DNA of 64,000 nt, from NCBI GenBank assembly GCA_015501595.1, contig JADNRX010000050.1, positions 1 through 64,000 of the forward strand, read 5' to 3'. A model generated the notes under the pieces. It searched no databases and was not told the origin of the DNA. It was given only the letters and a program-made list of their open reading frames with translations. The position numbers and the translations under genes were made by a program. Below, one piece after another: positions 45,972 to 56,339 of this stretch; position 1 is the first letter of the stretch; every line of letters starts with the position of its first letter. This DNA comes from Hymenopellis radicata. Taxonomy: Eukaryota; Basidiomycota; Agaricomycetes; Agaricales; Physalacriaceae.

Positions 45972-46037
45972 GGCTCGATTACCATGCTGGTGTTTTGTTA
46001 TCCTTTTTTGCTATCGTCGGAGTTTGAATTGTAGCGC
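45972..46037. repeat. 66-bp partial duplication of the element start, before unit 4
   Basis: Second instance of the partial start seen at 44220-44285, with the same 'GAAGCGCGGCTAAGCGC' linker before it. Confidence 0.85.
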
Positions 46038-46889
46038 GGCTCGATTACCATGCTGGTGTTTTGCTATCCTTTTTTGCTATCGTCGGAGTTTGAATTGTAT
46101 TTGGTGATTTGCTCCCACGCCTCCTCACGCGCACCGCACAGTGCGGGAATGTTGGCGAATCGACTGTCGCGCTTGCGTTGGCTTGACCGCGTGGCGTCGG
46201 AGATTGAGCTTGATTGTCAGTTCGTTGTTTCAGGTGCCCAGATTGACCTTTTTCAGCAACGTATTTGTGTCTACAGCAAATTATGATGAGCTACCCGCTA
46301 TATACTACAAGAAGCAGGCATATCAGGTCTGTACACTCTTATATGACAGTCAGTACATATGCCACGAAATTGGACACCTTCGTGGCTCGCCGTGTACCAA
46401 CAGGGAGGCAAGAATTTGCGTTTGAAGCTGCACGCGCGGCCGCTTCCGTGAGAATTCAAACTCCGCCGATAGCAAATTGTCAACTCGAAACGAAAATGTA
46501 CGCTGGTGTACTGATGCGCTTAAAATCTGGTAAATTCACCAAATGTCAAAGACACTCGCCGGAGCCTCCCTAAAAATTCTCAGAGGCTTCCGCTTCATGA
46601 AAGTCTGTATTTACTGCATTTTGTTATCTCAAGCATCAAAACTGACCAACCTTCCAAACTAGGACAGATCAGTGATCGCCGCGCCTTACTCCACCCATCT
46701 CATACTCATTGCGTTCAGCGCTCTCGACGTGGGGAGACCCAAATTTGAGAGAGCTGAGATCTCCCATACATCCCTTCCTTTCTCCCTCCTCCTTCCTCCC
46801 TTTTCTTTTTCTTTTCTTTTTCTTTTCTTTTTTCTTTTCCTTTTAAGCACCAGCATCGTTATCGAGCCTGAAGCGCGCCAAAAGCGCCT

Positions 46890-49015
46890 AACAATGTCGA
46901 TAAACCGCCGATGGTCTCCCGGCGGACTCAGCAACTCGAACTTCTTTGCGCACCAAATCTCGTCCTTGTCCGTTCAATTTCCCATAATATCTATCGACTC
47001 GCGTGGACTTGGAAGGTCTCTCTTCACTTACCATGGCGCTCGAGGTCGTGAGCGAAAACGAATACTTCACCAGTGAGAGCTTGGGCATCCCGGGTTGAGC
47101 GAGCATATGCAAGATATCATCGACACGTATCGCGCGAATGGGCTCACCATTGAAGATACCGACAATCCACAACGACAAAAATGCCGGCGAGCAGTTCTCT
47201 GAGGCTGAGCTGGGCAAGGTCGATTTGTGAGCACGCGTTTCAACAATTTGATTCTCTGCTGATGCCCGTAGGTATGGCTGGGACGGATACCCACAAGGCT
47301 TCGACTGCGATAATCCTTCAAAATGGACTGAGTTGTCTACTCGTTCGTGTATCCGTTATGTGTTGCTGATGTTTGATGTCCTTATGATCCCTGTGCAGCG
47401 CACGACAGTAACCATCAGAGGTTAAACCCGCTGAGCCATTAGCGCTGTTCAAGTGGCAAGGTGCGTTGTGCTCAAACACATTTCCAAGGCTGATGTGTGT
47501 CGGCGGTAGGCGGGGCGTTCTCGTACTGGTCCGGACCGGGATACGAGGAGTGCTACAAGTTGATCAATGAGCAATTTGTCAACGTCAGTCAGTCTTGCTG
47601 TAACAGGTATTGCCGATACTGATGAACATTGTGATAGGTGTTTTACAAGGTAGATCACTGGTGTCCGTATACATGTTCGTACGGTCTCATGTACGGTGGA
47701 TCGAATGCTTTCTCCACGCGTCTCCCGACTACCTCGTCGCTGGCCGCTTGGGAGTCAGCAACTCCAGCGGAATTTACACGACCCATTTACACTCTCTTGA
47801 CACGGACGCCAACTTTTACTTTGTCAGGCAGGCATCGGTGGTGACACTCGCTGATACGGATCTCACGTTGAAGGTGAACACGACGCTGGAAGGAGCACTT
47901 GAGATCCCAAAGGGCGGTGTTAATATTATTACGCTCGCGGGGAGGGAGTCGAAGATCATGGTGACGAAATATCCATTCGGAAGCTCCGTGTTGAGCTATA
48001 CTACCGCTGAGGTGAGATTTGTTTTTGAATTTCAGTATGAAAGGAATGTGCTTACAACCATGCAAGGTCTTAACGTGGACTACCTTCGATGGGGTAAGTT
48101 TGTAAGAGTATGGTCAAATATGACTCGCTGACGCCCCTTCCTCTCAGGCGGATACAATTGTACTCTACGCTCTGGAGGGCCAATATGTCGAGGCCGTCTT
48201 CCAGGGATCCGGTACCCCAACCGTTACGCCGACCTCCACTCTGGACATCGCTGAATCAAACGGGGTGCGCAATCCCTCTCAAAACCGCAAAAGTCTAACG
48301 CACGTCCTAGCTCTTCACAATCTCTAGCAGTCCTCCAGGCATCACCGTCTTCACCGTCGATAACACGCGCATCATCGTCGCAGACAAGAAAACTGTCGGG
48401 AGCATCTGGTATACCCCATCGACCCCAGCGCGCTGTATGACATGGCGCCCGACATCCCCGCCCTCTGGGTCCGTGGCCCGTACCTCAGTCGACGGCTCGA
48501 CGCCAAACCTTGTGGGCGACCTCAACGATACCACGACGCTGGACATCTTCGCCTCCTCGGAGTATACCTCCGTTACATGGAACGGTGAGCCTGTTGCTGT
48601 TGAGGAGACGGAGATTGCGACTTTGCGCGGTGTGGTTACGATGCCGACGTGTTGAGCGATGTGACACTGCCCGTTATGACGGACGTTGATTGTGCGGATT
48701 CTCTGCCTGAATTGGCAGTGGACTTTGACGATTATTGGGTCGTGGCGAACAAGACGTCGACTTTCAGACCTCAGCAGCCTTTCGCTGGCAAGGTGAGCAC
48801 GTTCTCAAACTGCTTGGGGCGGTACTTGACGTCATTCGGTAGTATGCTTTGTACGCTGGTGAGTAAGTTGTGTACTTGGAGCTTCTCGAATAGCACACTG
48901 ACGTGACTTTGTAGATATGGCTTCCACTCCGGGGATTGGGTATGGCGAGGGCATTTGACTGGAAATGCCACGGGTGTTTCCCTCGCTATACAAGGGCATG
49001 TCGCTCCCCTGTGTA
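46890..49015 (+). pseudogene. GH35 beta-galactosidase, decayed and truncated
   Basis: Glycoside hydrolase family 35 enzymes remove terminal beta-galactose from polysaccharides. In order and in several frames, this locus shows 'SENEY' (the NE motif holds the acid/base Glu), 'HMQDIIDTYRANG', 'IHNDKNAGEQFSEAELGK', 'YGWDGYPQGFDC', 'NPSKWTEL', 'PLALFKWQGGAFSYW', 'YEECYKLINEQFVNVFYK', 'YGLMYGG', then a jump to 'FLHASPDYLVAGRLG' and the beta-galactosidase domain 2 ('TDANFYFVRQ', 'GIYTTHLHSL'). Later pieces are 'GITVFTVDNTRIIVADKK' and 'GDWVWRGHLTGNATGV'. The signal peptide and N-terminal barrel are missing, there is an internal deletion after 'YGG', and several stops and shifts occur. It is clearly non-functional. 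The TIR array ends just upstream. Confidence 0.8.
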
Positions 49016-50761
49016 AATGTGTCTGTTCTCATCGCTCGGCAGAGGTCTTAGTCTTTAGACCACCTGGAAGTACCCAAAACAATGCTCGTCAGCTGCTCTG
49101 ATGGCGCTATCATAAGCCTTGCTCTTGTCATGAACTTCAGCGAACATGTCGACCGTGTTTTCGCATTGGCGGCGAGTTAGTACAGCCCTTCCAACTTTCA
49201 GGCAGATATCATGGAAAACCCGGTGGTCGCAGATTTCATTTCCCGTGGGACCACCGGGTATCAAGTGTTGTCGCCTAGGTCGCCATGCTCACAATGTTGC
49301 TGCAATGGGATTCGTCGTCGTTCGAGCATATTCTCACAAGACGCGACAGCGTCACCCTCCATTAATATTCGTTGTCGCTGGCGAGAAGGAGGAAGTACTC
49401 CGACGTAACGTTCACTCTTCGAGACTGGGTGCGTTCTTGTTCCTTCTCCAAATAGTCCTTGAAAGATCCCATTGTATTAGCGCCCTGCAAGATCCTGTCA
49501 TTTTCAATATGATGCTCTCTCGTGTATTGTCGTACCATTAACAATTACACGCGGACCACGTCCACTGTGGCATATGTAACTCGATACATAGCCGGGGTAT
49601 ACACTACTTCGTTTCTGAACAACTGGCACGCGGCCCGGCGCCTCCATCTCGTATATGTGCCACCAGCAACGCTGGTGAATCCCACTGATCAAGGTTAGTC
49701 TTGAGCGAAAAGCAGCGCAGACGATGTCACTGACCGAACTACGATCAAGACGATACTCCATGTTGGGAGATGGAACGAATTCATTGTGGATGGGTCATTG
49801 GTTGGGCTATCGATATCCGTCTTGAGGTTGGTTGTCGGTAAGAGCAGAAAGCGCGTACGGCGAAGATGCTGATGGCACGGCGAACGTGCTCGACATGGAA
49901 CCAGAGAGCGTGTTCAAGGAAGCAGGAGCTCATTGTGGGCCGTGCTGAGCTTGTAAAATTTGAAAGAGGACTAAGTAGTTGTGAGAAAGATGGGATGTGC
50001 TTGTCCTGAGGACACAATGAAAAGGGCGTATCTGACGTGGTTCCCTCGCGATACAGTGATGGTGTTAGCTCACTGTGTAGGTTGCACTCGACAACGTTGA
50101 CGAAGTGTTCCATACATTGAAATGCAACCTTTGTTCGGCACCTACTCAATTGAACTTGACGATCTGTCTGATTAGACAGCGAGAGTCTTCGACACCTCCC
50201 AACAACTGAATTGCCGCAGGAGGATAATGTTCCTCTTTGTCCTGTCGAACTCGGGATTAGAGGGCGACCAAGACCGCACTCGGATAAGTACGAGCTCGAG
50301 TTATCGCCTTTACAGCACATTTTACGATTGACAGGCCAGAAACCCACAAGAAGCATTCCTCCCACTAAAGTGTGCTAATTGAGATCACGAATAACCATCA
50401 TTCATACATCCAGCCACAGGACCTGAAGCTTGAAGGCTGACAGTGTGATATAGGTTCTCCAAGCGGCAGCAGCGTTCGATATAAACAATGCCAAACTGCG
50501 CCCGATTAGCTCAGCTAATAGCTCTTGCTGAATTCAACGTTCATCTCATCTTTTAAGGTCCCAGTTCCTCAAGAGGGCAGAGTCGCAGAATTTCGGAGGT
50601 AAGCGAATCAAACTGAACGGAACCTCAATCGCCCTTTGACTGCAACGATGCAGGCGTTTCTGAACGTAGAAACCAGCTGGCACTTCTATTGCCTCAACAC
50701 GTAGTATCGTAAGTCGATTGCACGGGAATCTTATGTTATCTCAGCTCTATTAGGCCAAAAA
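49016..50761. other. 1.7-kb stretch without a recognised gene
   Basis: The longest frame is a 194-codon one on the - strand (50365-49781). Its composition is Ser/Arg/Cys-rich and lacks any domain, so I do not call it. The last ~200 bases before 50762 should hold the promoter of the next F-box gene. No tRNA was found, although 'TTAGCTCAGCTAA' near 50505 looks A-box-like. Confidence 0.4.
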
Positions 50762-52369
50762 ATGTCTTCTGATTCGAACACCTCCGTTGAATTCTGCCCC
50801 AAATGCTGTGCATCCATGACATTAAAATCGTACACCCTTCCTTTTGCCACCAACGTTGCCAGGGCATACCATAATCTTTCTCGAGTTGACGCTTTCACAC
50901 TGGAAAGCGGTCTCTCTGACCCCATCGCCGAGTCCGCTGCTCTAGCAGTAGAGATTCCGCGCCTGGAAATCCTCCTTGGGACTCTCAAGAAGCATCGTGC
51001 GCATTTGGATTGCCATATTCGCCAGACTCGCGCGTACACAGCCCACTCCCCCATACGCCAGCTTCCCACCGAAATTCTCACTCTCATATTCGGTTTCGCT
51101 TGCACGTCGTACCAAGCCGAGTATCACAAAACCCCTCTTAGCATCAGTCTTGTATGCTCCAAGTGGCGAGAGATTGCTATGGCGGCGCCGTGCTTGTGGA
51201 CCAATATTTATGTAGGACCTGAACTGGAACCTCCCACGCTGTTCAAGTATTATCTTGAACGATGCGGAGAGCTTCCGATATCACTCAAGATCGATAAAGA
51301 TCTTTCGCTGTCGCATGAAAGTTTGGTGGAAGGCATACATGAAGTATACAGCACATTCAGACGTTGGAAAGTTGTCGAGTTTCATGTAGAGACGGAGGAC
51401 ATGGTCTTTCTTTCTGACCATACAACCAAGGATGGCCCCGGACTTCCCATTCTTGAGTCTCTCACATTAGCACCGAAAAGCCCTGTGCTCGATTTCGAGC
51501 ATCTTCCCTCCGCTTTTCGTAATGCGCCCCATCTCACACGCCTTGATCTGAACGACGCAGACGAGCTGTGGCGGAATTCCGGGCCACCAACAAAGGTTTC
51601 CGACATACGCACGAATCAGAACTACTTGGAGTGCCTAGTGGACCTAAGTCGTTCATTCACTGATAGGAAGGACGGAAATTCAACCCTTGTCGTATACACC
51701 TCGTGCCCTTTATTGGGTGATTTGGATCGACTCGGAAATCGGACTTTCTTGCTTTCACCATCAATTACGCACATCGTCTTCGAATCGGAGGTCTGGGCGA
51801 CGGACTTGAAACGTTTTCTTGAGTCGGCGTCTATTCCTGGCCTCAAGGCTCTTACGCTTGTGGCTCGAGACCCTGCGGATACAGACGGGCGCAGATGTAG
51901 TATTAGTCAACGATGGTGCAACTTGTTGGAGGCAGTTCCCAAACTCCTGGAAAACTCCAAATGCTCGCTCGAATCATTCAATCTCACAATGCATGGCCGA
52001 TATCGAGCGCAGCACGTATGTCTTGCAGCTCCAATGGCGCAGAGTCTTGTACACGCGCTGCAGGCGATGTCGAAGCTGCAGAGCCTCACCATCATCGAAG
52101 CCATCTCGGGCCCTCCTCTTCTCACTGAGCTCATCCCAGAGATGACGGACCGTTCTCTTATCCCCCAGCTTGCGGCGCTGGAGCTTGTGTGGGCGGAAGA
52201 CCGCCATCCAGACGACAGTCTGATGGCCATGCTATCATCGAGGGTTGGCGACGGAGAGGGTCTTTCTTCGGTCGTGCTGGGTAGACGAAATGGAGGCGAA
52301 TTCATGCCCACAGTTTTAGACAACTTGCAGGAACTCAGAAAGAGCGGTGTTCGAGCAGGCCTGTGGTGA
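50762..52369 (+). CDS. F-box domain protein, intact, 535 aa
   Basis: Single exon and close in plan to the 7107 gene. It has a paired-cysteine motif ('CPKCCAS'), a helical stretch, the F-box core ('SPIRQLPTEILTLIFGFAC', 'SLVCSKWREIAM', 'APCLWTNIYV'), a leucine-rich half, and the end 'VVLGRRNGGEF' ... 'GVRAGLW'. Presumed SCF substrate receptor. The ATG is the first in frame after a short A-rich leader. An F-box scrap in opposite orientation begins about 35 bases after its stop. Confidence 0.85.
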   Translation: MSSDSNTSVEFCPKCCASMTLKSYTLPFATNVARAYHNLSRVDAFTLESGLSDPIAESAALAVEIPRLEILLGTLKKHRAHLDCHIRQTRAYTAHSPIRQLPTEILTLIFGFACTSYQAEYHKTPLSISLVCSKWREIAMAAPCLWTNIYVGPELEPPTLFKYYLERCGELPISLKIDKDLSLSHESLVEGIHEVYSTFRRWKVVEFHVETEDMVFLSDHTTKDGPGLPILESLTLAPKSPVLDFEHLPSAFRNAPHLTRLDLNDADELWRNSGPPTKVSDIRTNQNYLECLVDLSRSFTDRKDGNSTLVVYTSCPLLGDLDRLGNRTFLLSPSITHIVFESEVWATDLKRFLESASIPGLKALTLVARDPADTDGRRCSISQRWCNLLEAVPKLLENSKCSLESFNLTMHGRYRAQHVCLAAPMAQSLVHALQAMSKLQSLTIIEAISGPPLLTELIPEMTDRSLIPQLAALELVWAEDRHPDDSLMAMLSSRVGDGEGLSSVVLGRRNGGEFMPTVLDNLQELRKSGVRAGLW

Positions 52370-52399
52370 TTGTCGATTACATAGTCTCTATCCATCCAC

Positions 52400-52690
52400 A
52401 GTTATTAGTGACAATGATAATACGGTATTTCATCATCATTGCTGTTCCGTCACTAGTTGAAACGGCGTTCCACAACCTCAAAGCTGTAAAGATTCGGAGT
52501 GTGCTTCCTCCGAAACGCGAACGGAATCTCCTCGCTGTCCAAATAGTCATGACCCTCAATCCCTAATGTTACACTCTCCAGCTCCTCGAGCGGGCCCTCC
52601 TTCTCAAATGCGAATCAAACGCGCGCACATCAAGTAACTGCAGATCCTCCATACCCGAATGCAGCTCAACATCCCTCCAGGATGTCAAAG
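52400..52690 (-). pseudogene. F-box gene fragment, copy of the 58.1-kb gene end
   Basis: About 290 bases match 58076-58345. The - strand reads '...EELESVTLGIEGHDYLD', 'FRRKHTPNLYSFE' and 'VVERRFN' as in the 58118 gene. A one-base difference ('TCTCAAATGCG' against 'TCTCCAAATCCG') breaks its frame upstream. The match ends abruptly near 52680 at 'AGGATGTCAAAG'. Confidence 0.75.
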
Positions 52691-52750
52691 TGGAAGATGG
52701 AGGCGGCATGTAGCAAAATTCGCTCCGCCATTCGAGATGATCAGCAAGTA

Positions 52751-53175
52751 CTATTTCAGAAATTTGGCGCATACGTTCTTACGCGCCCAGACAGGATTGT
52801 GATGGCGCAGGAATAAAGTGGCTGCGCCAATGTCGAATGCATGCGGCCGGTCCTTGTTGAACAATACTAACTCCTTCCAAGCTAGTGCGTTGTCATTTTC
52901 CATGGCGCAGGGTAGCTTAGAGCAGATGGTTTGAGCCGCGCGGTGTAGGTTGCCGGCAGATACTAGGAGCTGTGTGTCGAAAAGGCTGGTCGGGACGCGG
53001 TGAACGACTCTGGACAACGAATCTTGAACTTCTGTCCAGACGACGCAAGGAATGCCTGCTTGCAGAAGAGCAGTGGGGGAACCCAGACGAGCGAGCTGTT
53101 CGGAAGGCCAGCTAGGACTCTTGTCGAAGAAATGAAGCCCCATGAACGATAGTTGTCTGTTGTTAAGTTATGCAC
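52751..53175 (-). CDS. Hypothetical protein fragment, about 130-140 aa
   Basis: The open frame at 53143-52751 reads smoothly ('SPTALLQAGIPCVVWTEVQ', 'RVPTSLFDTQLLVSAGN', 'DIGAATLFLRHHNPVW') and looks like real coding sequence, but I know no family. An upstream exon from 53175 in another frame ('MHNLTTDN...') may join it. It lies divergent to the GNAT-ankyrin gene and next to an F-box scrap, so it may itself be a remnant. The 3' end past 52751 runs into the scrap. Confidence 0.4.
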
Positions 53176-53261
53176 GCGACTGGAAAAGAAGTGACAGTGA
53201 CAGGATCATGTGCAGTGACGACGTCGTGTACTCGTCGTGTCCACTTTCGCGTTACGCCATC

Positions 53262-55300
53262 ATGTCGACTTTGTTCAATGACCTGGCATTCTCTTTCACG
53301 CTCGAAGAAGGCTTTGAAAACTGGCAGCTCCAAACTCTCATAGGGACGGCTACGCATCCTACTCTTGGCGAGCTCGCTACTCTGTCTGGGTACATAATCT
53401 ATCGGCGCATGCTGGGTGGCGACTTTCTCGTGATGATGGACGAAGAAAGTCAGGAACTGCACGAATTCTCTGCTACTCTCTTCGACAAAAACGGCCTTCT
53501 CAAGCCCCGCTTCAAAGCAGGATATCGCAGTGGCACTGGTTGTTGGGCCGATGAGCTGAACGAAGACGCGCTTGCTTATATTGAAGACATCACCGTGAAG
53601 GATGAGGTAGGCCTCGCCTGCTAGATTGTCGCAGCTCCTTATTTTTCTCAAGTACCGCCGTCAAGGGATCGGCTCGCAGCTGCTACAAGGACTCCGCGAA
53701 TCCAAGTACAAGTCTGAAATTTCCAACATTCTGTGCTGGCCTTCCACCAGAGACGGCAGCGCACCGACAGCATTTTTCATCAAGGTTGATCTCTACCATA
53801 AAACACGCGCATGTATGCTAATGATTCGACACAGAATGGATTTAGAAGAATAGGACGCACGCAGTTCTTCGGGTATAGTATGGACGCTGAACATCCCACC
53901 CACCAAATCTTGGCTTCCGATGACGTGCAGCAAAGCGTTAGGGAAGCGTTTCCTCTCCCTCCCCAACCTTCTTATTACGAGATGCTCGCCAGTGGCCAAA
54001 CCCCTAACGAGATTTCAGACAACATCAAGCGGGAACGTCAAAGGAAATTCGCCATCCATTGCGCCATCGCCTCAAACATGTCCGACTCCATTGCTCAAGT
54101 CATCCGCCGGGTTCACAAAGCCGATCTCTACGCGCCCGATGACGCCGGCTTTCTGCCTATGCACATTGCGGTGCAAGCGAGGAACATGATCGCCTTCAAA
54201 ACGCTTCTTACACTCGGCCGCGTCGAGGACCTCCAGAATCATCACAACGCTGACGGAGCTACACCACTTGAACTACTTCGCGATAACATGGTGAATGGGC
54301 GCGAGTTTATGGAGACGCTGCTCTCGGCAAACTGGCTCGGATACGCGGATATCGATCTGTCGATGGAGTACGCTGTGAAGACCGCGATGGGCATGGACAC
54401 CGGATGCGCGACTGTGCAAGATTACATCGCTCAGAACAAACATGGATGCACATGTGGACGTTGCCTTGGCGGATGGCTCTCGCCTCGAATGATCTTCCAG
54501 CTCAGCGGTGTGTATACCGCTCAAGATGTATTTGTGTTTCTGATTTTTGGATTACAGTACAAGCCGCATTCTGTATGGACAACATGCCCCTGGACGAAGT
54601 GTTTGTGTTCAAGAAAAGACAAGTCCTTGACTCCTCCGACATCATTCATCTGTACAGCGGGGAGTTTATTCCGCCCTCGCTCTACCCCAACCTATCTCTC
54701 TCTTTCTACCGGGGCTTCACCGCCGTCTTCCGCGCTGCGTACGAGATCCTCGAGGATGCGTTTCCATTCACAGCGGAAACTGTTCTTTCGCACGCACGCT
54801 ACGCCTACTATTCCGAGACAATCAATTTCTTCAGAAAGGGCGGGATGGTCGAATACGCCTTGGACGCGATCACGAGCAACGCGAAGGATCAATCCATGGT
54901 TGGCGATCGGGAGTTCTACGCGACGTTTGCGGATGACGATGAGTTTGTGGCGTTGCCAACGTGTGCTAACGATAACGAGTTCGAGCTTGTGCGGCGCATG
55001 GTAGGGCTGGATTCTGAGAAGAAGTGGGCACCGTATAGACGGTATAGACAGCGTTATGAAGACGACGACGACGATATGGATGACGACGACGACTCGGAGG
55101 AGGACGAAGATGACATGGATGACGACGACGATGAAGATGAAGATGATATGAATGAAGACGATGACGACGATGAAGATGATAGGGATGAAGAAGACGATGA
55201 TGAAGATGAAGACGATGAGGACTTTGGAAGAAGGGGTCCTGGAGGAATGCCTGATTCTGCTGTGATGATCGCTTTTCTCGAGATGACGGAGGCAAGATGA
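53262..55300 (+). CDS. GNAT acetyltransferase-ankyrin fusion with acidic C-terminal tail, 630 aa
   Basis: Four exons, 53262-53606, 53653-53784, 53835-54507 and 54558-55300, summing to 1893 bases or 631 codons. Residues ~1-190 form a GNAT-like N-acetyltransferase: the acetyl-CoA loop 'YRRQGIGSQLL' is created by the first splice, and 'FFIKNGFRRIGRTQFFGYS' is the usual C-terminal GNAT strand. Residues ~250-340 carry ankyrin-like helices ('DDAGFLPMHIAVQARNM', 'DGATPLELLRDNM'). A 'CTCGRCLGGWLSPRM' cysteine pair follows. The last ~80 residues are an almost pure Asp/Glu run, then 'MPDSAVMIAFLEM'. The ATG has a good context (GCCATCATGTCG). Substrate unknown; the acidic tail suggests binding to a basic partner such as histones, which is inference only. 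Confidence 0.75.
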
Positions 55301-56291
55301 AGAAATGAAGGACATTATTGTTGCCAAGTACTTTCGGTTTGTACGCCACTTGTTACTTATAGATAGTTTTTTGTTATGTTCATACTTTACTGCAGATCGA
55401 GAGAATAGGAAGATGAGAGTCACCTTTGTCGGTCCTGGGGATTGTAAGAACGAGCAAGTTGTACTAGCTCCTTGCACTCCTTCGACAATCAACACTATCA
55501 TAGCATGATCGAACCACTGAAAGTTAAAGCGCTTGCAGAAAAGAACACCAACGAGGACACATGCTAAGAGCAAAACTCCCCATGCTTTCAATACTGCCCT
55601 TGCCCTCTCCGCTGCGCATGCCAGATAAAATGATGTTGCATACAAGGAACACAGGATCCGAAACCACTTTGGTATTTTGACGCGCCGCTTAGTTGCTGAT
55701 CCTCGCTATGTGCTGAAGGGAGCACAAGTACCGCGCTAATCACGGTTGGAATAAGACTTCGTGCAAAGGCAGGAGGACCCCAGCTTTACTAAACCGAATT
55801 TAGCCCCTGAATTTCGATCTTGCACACGTCTCTTGCGAAAAGCGCTCATGTTAAGCGTCGTTCGTCGTGTCTGGCGCAGCGGTCGGCCGTTTCGATGTTG
55901 TAATATTCGTCGGAATGGTCCGCATGGACAGCTGTGGTAAGGCCCTACTCATATTCCGCTAATTAGGCTGGTGATGACAGGTCTCTATTGACGCTGTTCC
56001 CATTCAATTCCCATTTCTCCGATGACTGTCATCGAATGCCTTTTACCCTGTCGACCAAGGACCTGCGAAGTCGGCTACCCATTTGTTACGGCGGTGGGGT
56101 AGCGAGTCTTACCCACCCCCAAGATCATGGCACCAGACTTACACAGGCGCCTGGACAACGGGCATCTCGCGGACTGTCTTTATCATAATATTCAGTCGTT
56201 AATCATCGTATCATGTGATGCATGTAAGCACGAGCACTTTTGCACGTTGTCGGGGTGTACTAACCGTCAGTCTGTCGGTGGCGTTCTGTGG
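55301..56291. other. Intergenic
   Basis: About 1 kb with no recognised gene. It contains the 3' flank of the GNAT-ankyrin gene and, in the right part, the promoter of the hydrolase. Confidence 0.45.
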
Positions 56292-56298
56292 TATATAA
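56292..56298 (+). promoter_or_regulatory. TATA box of the secreted hydrolase gene
   Basis: TATATAA lies 48 bases before the ATG at 56340. Confidence 0.6.
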
Positions 56299-56339
56299 CA
56301 GACTGGGGCTTGGACGATGTATCCTCATCCTGATTTACC

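Larger units (their letters stand above)
43365..46876. mobile_element. Tandem array of four ~830-bp TIR elements with 8-bp TSD (hAT-like, non-autonomous)
   Basis: Four units lie at 43373-44202, 44286-45117, 45125-45954 and 46038-46868. Each starts GGCTCGATTACCATGCTGGTG and ends CACCAGCATCGTTATCGAGCC, inverted repeats matching at 19 of 21 positions. Inside the array, units are separated by GAAGCGC. Outside, TGAAGCGC flanks both ends (43365-43372 and 46869-46876). An 8-base target duplication with short TIRs fits the hAT superfamily. No unit encodes a transposase, and the repeated 61-102-codon frames in each unit are part of the repeat. Units 2 and 4 are preceded by an identical 66-base partial start, so the array is a duplicated dimer. 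Confidence 0.8.

Noticed and set aside
43364..46573. Repeated frames of 61-102 codons inside the array that could suggest a multicopy gene family
   Set aside because: They repeat only because the whole ~830-bp element repeats. They have no start context or domain, and one unit breaks the frame with a single indel.
43373..46868. CRISPR array or centromeric/telomeric satellite
   Set aside because: Units are ~830 bp with terminal inverted repeats and flanking 8-bp duplication, which fits amplified transposon copies. There are no short spacers and no telomere motif.
49781..50365. 194-codon open frame on the - strand
   Set aside because: No domain, no splice-linked partner exon, and composition typical of chance frames.
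50490..50570. Possible tRNA ('TTAGCTCAGCTAA' resembling an A box)
   Set aside because: No B box (GGTTCGANTCC) at the right distance and no cloverleaf pairing could be drawn.
54692..55645. 317-codon open frame on the - strand, very rich in Ile, Val and Phe, resembling a membrane protein
   Set aside because: It is the antisense shadow of the Asp/Glu codon run (GAC/GAT/GAA/GAG) at the end of the GNAT-ankyrin gene.
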